Shown piece by piece: positions 5,811 to 7,322 of a DNA stretch of 7,322 nt. Numbering within the stretch: the first letter of the stretch is position 1; each line of letters opens with the position of its first letter. Under the pieces are notes generated by a model. The model saw only the letters and a list, made by a program, of their open reading frames with translations, did no database searches and was not told the DNA's origin. The stretch is from an uncultured Lachnospiraceae bacterium (GTDB lineage Bacteria > Bacillota > Clostridia > Lachnospirales > Lachnospiraceae): positions 1 through 7,322 of the forward strand of contig CAKSAI010000157.1 in NCBI GenBank assembly GCA_934434905.1, given 5' to 3'. The position numbers and the translations under genes were made by a program.

Positions 5811-7322
5811 GAAGAACGGTTTGTTTGTTACTAAGCGCAGCGTTGACCCTGTCACTGGCAGGGTGCGGCGCTGCCAGCGTTGATACAGAGAACAAAAGCG
5901 AGGTCACGTTGATGGCAGAGCAGATCGCAGAGAAATATAAAAAGATGGATCTGGAACCCATTAACAATGGAGAGGATGTTACCATTACCGTACATCTTGG
6001 GGATTTGATTCCGACTTTGAGCGAGACGCCTACCGAAGAACAGCCGGAGGTGTTCAATTCCACCAGGATCCTGGCGGAGGCTTTTCAGATGATCTATCCG
6101 AATGTCACTGTTGAGTGGGCAAGAACGGTAGATACTTCCAGCACAGACGGCTTTCTGCAGTATATTACATCTCGGATCAGCTCCGGCACGGCGCCGGATA
6201 TTGTATCCGCATGGGGGTCCACCTTTGCATCAAGAGGTTGGTTTTATGATTTTAATGAAGCAATGGAAGAGCCTAATCGTTTTGTGGAGGGCAATGAGCG
6301 ATGGCGTGATCAGATTCCGGAGTATCTCTTTACTTCATGGCAGGTTTCCGACGGTTTGGACAGGACTGTGGCAATGCCGCTTTCTCTGGCGGCCGGAACC
6401 TCTACGGCAATTTATTACAACAAGGATCTGTTGACAAGCCTGGGACTGGAGGCACCTTCCAAATGGAGTGACCTCTTCCCGGTAACAAAAGCATTAAGCG
6501 AAGCAGGCTATGTTCCCTATTCACCATGGGGCGGCAACCGAAAAGTAACTACAACCTTATGGGACGTACAGTACAGCCTTGGACCGTATTATTCGGCCAA
6601 ACTGGGCGATAAGGTAGACTATAACGGAGACGGTATGCAGTCCATGTCAGAAGTATTCCGTGCTTCTTATGAAGGTTACTATTTTGTGTCGGACAATGAT
6701 TACGTAAAGGATCTGTGGAATCAGGTAAAAGCCAAGTATACACAGTGCTTGGAAGTCGGGTATGAGAATTCCGATTATGAGACCAAGTGGCTGCTGGGTA
6801 AGGTGGGGCTTCTTGAGGACGGACTGTGGCGTCTGCCATCCGAACTGAGCAATACGGAACGCCAGTTTGAATTCGAAATGGTACCTCCGGTGGCGATCGA
6901 CAGTGATTCATCTCCTTATGTGGACGAGCTGACCTATACGGAAAGCGGACCATATCATCCAGAACCACGGTCTACCTTTAATATTCTGATGCCATCGGTA
7001 AATGCGCATGGCGGAGACGGGTGTCTGGATGCCTGTATTGCGTTCCTGCAGTTCTTGATGGTGCCGGAAAATAATGAGATGATCATTAACGAGGTGGGAG
7101 GAAAGGCCATTGGATTCCTGGAAGGATCCATGGTTCCCCAGCAGCTTGTGGAGTATTTCAGTCAGCCATTCCCGAAGACGCCAACCTTTAGCTGGCCGAG
7201 TGGATTTACCAGTGAAGGTTCTGCAAGAATGTCCGCCGTTTTGGAATTGTGGGTTAAGGGACAGCTTAGCGATGAAGAATTTTATCAGCAGTTTGATGCG
7301 GAATTTAAGAAGGATATTGAAG
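5807..7322 (+). CDS. ABC transporter sugar-binding lipoprotein, family 1 (3' partial)
   Basis: The frame is open for 505 codons to the window edge, so the C terminus is missing. Residues 1-20 are a lipoprotein signal peptide (MRR, hydrophobic core, lipobox L-A-G-C with C20 as the lipidated residue). Family 1 extracellular solute-binding features follow: F-Q-M-I-Y-P-N-V-T-V-E in the first lobe, S-S-G-T-A-P-D-I-V, A-M-P-L-S at the hinge, then Y-Y-N-K-D-L-L-T-S-L-G-L and P-S-K-W-S-D-L. It would bind an oligosaccharide outside the membrane and pass it to permeases and an ATPase, none of which is visible here; permease genes usually follow directly. Between the lipobox and the first lobe is an extra segment of roughly 60 residues rich in Glu and Thr. 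The ATG overlaps the hydrolase stop codon as ATGA, tying import to backbone cleavage. The family assignment is strong; the sugar bound is unknown. Confidence 0.92.
   Translation, partial: MRRTVCLLLSAALTLSLAGCGAASVDTENKSEVTLMAEQIAEKYKKMDLEPINNGEDVTITVHLGDLIPTLSETPTEEQPEVFNSTRILAEAFQMIYPNVTVEWARTVDTSSTDGFLQYITSRISSGTAPDIVSAWGSTFASRGWFYDFNEAMEEPNRFVEGNERWRDQIPEYLFTSWQVSDGLDRTVAMPLSLAAGTSTAIYYNKDLLTSLGLEAPSKWSDLFPVTKALSEAGYVPYSPWGGNRKVTTTLWDVQYSLGPYYSAKLGDKVDYNGDGMQSMSEVFRASYEGYYFVSDNDYVKDLWNQVKAKYTQCLEVGYENSDYETKWLLGKVGLLEDGLWRLPSELSNTERQFEFEMVPPVAIDSDSSPYVDELTYTESGPYHPEPRSTFNILMPSVNAHGGDGCLDACIAFLQFLMVPENNEMIINEVGGKAIGFLEGSMVPQQLVEYFSQPFPKTPTFSWPSGFTSEGSARMSAVLELWVKGQLSDEEFYQQFDAEFKKDIE

Noticed and set aside
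5855..5877. Inverted repeat CTGGCAG / CTGCCAG with a 9-nt loop just after the start of the lipoprotein gene
   Set aside because: It lies over the lipobox codons, the stem is only 7 bp with no T-run, and coding constraint explains it well enough; not called as an attenuator or terminator.
6549..6968. Minus-strand frame opposite the binding-protein gene
   Set aside because: No ribosome binding site or recognisable domain, and it lies opposite a continuous, well-identified solute-binding protein frame.

Overview
The window looks like part of a polysaccharide-utilisation operon from a Gram-positive gut or rumen bacterium of the Clostridia, most likely a Lachnospiraceae member. The base composition is moderate. 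Each internal gene has a strong AGGAGG-type ribosome binding site. The proteins are secreted or lipid-anchored in the Gram-positive manner, with a lipobox and single-pass C-terminal membrane anchors behind Pro/Thr/Gly-rich stalks. The taxonomic placement is an inference from style, not from a marker gene.

All four genes lie on the + strand and are packed with almost no space between them. From left to right they are: (1) positions 1-1803, the 3' part of an SGNH/GDSL-type esterase followed by a lectin-like domain, a small unidentified domain, a repeat stalk and a C-terminal membrane anchor; (2) 1814-2923, a non-catalytic protein with a signal peptide, one lectin-like beta-sandwich domain, a 13-unit Pro-Gly-x-x-x stalk and a membrane anchor; (3) 2925-5810, a large secreted glycoside hydrolase with two lectin-like domains, a fibronectin-III-like domain and a C-terminal clan GH-A (GH5-like) catalytic barrel; (4) 5807-7322, the 5' part of a lipoprotein sugar-binding protein of an ABC importer. 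Stop and start codons are separated by 10 nt, by 1 nt, and then overlap (ATGA), so translation is probably coupled. No promoter, terminator, RNA gene or mobile element is visible, and there is no gene-free stretch longer than about 10 bases.

The likely joint job is to handle an O-acetylated or otherwise esterified plant, host or microbial glycan at the cell surface. The esterase would strip acyl groups, the secreted hydrolase would cut the backbone, the lectin-like domains would hold the glycan or each other, and the lipoprotein would deliver the oligosaccharides to permeases presumably encoded downstream. The substrate cannot be read from the sequence. The most interesting point is that related lectin-like domains are spread over three neighbouring genes with different anchoring. 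In particular, a domain with a shared E-P-x(4)-P-W-D motif occurs in both the esterase and the hydrolase.
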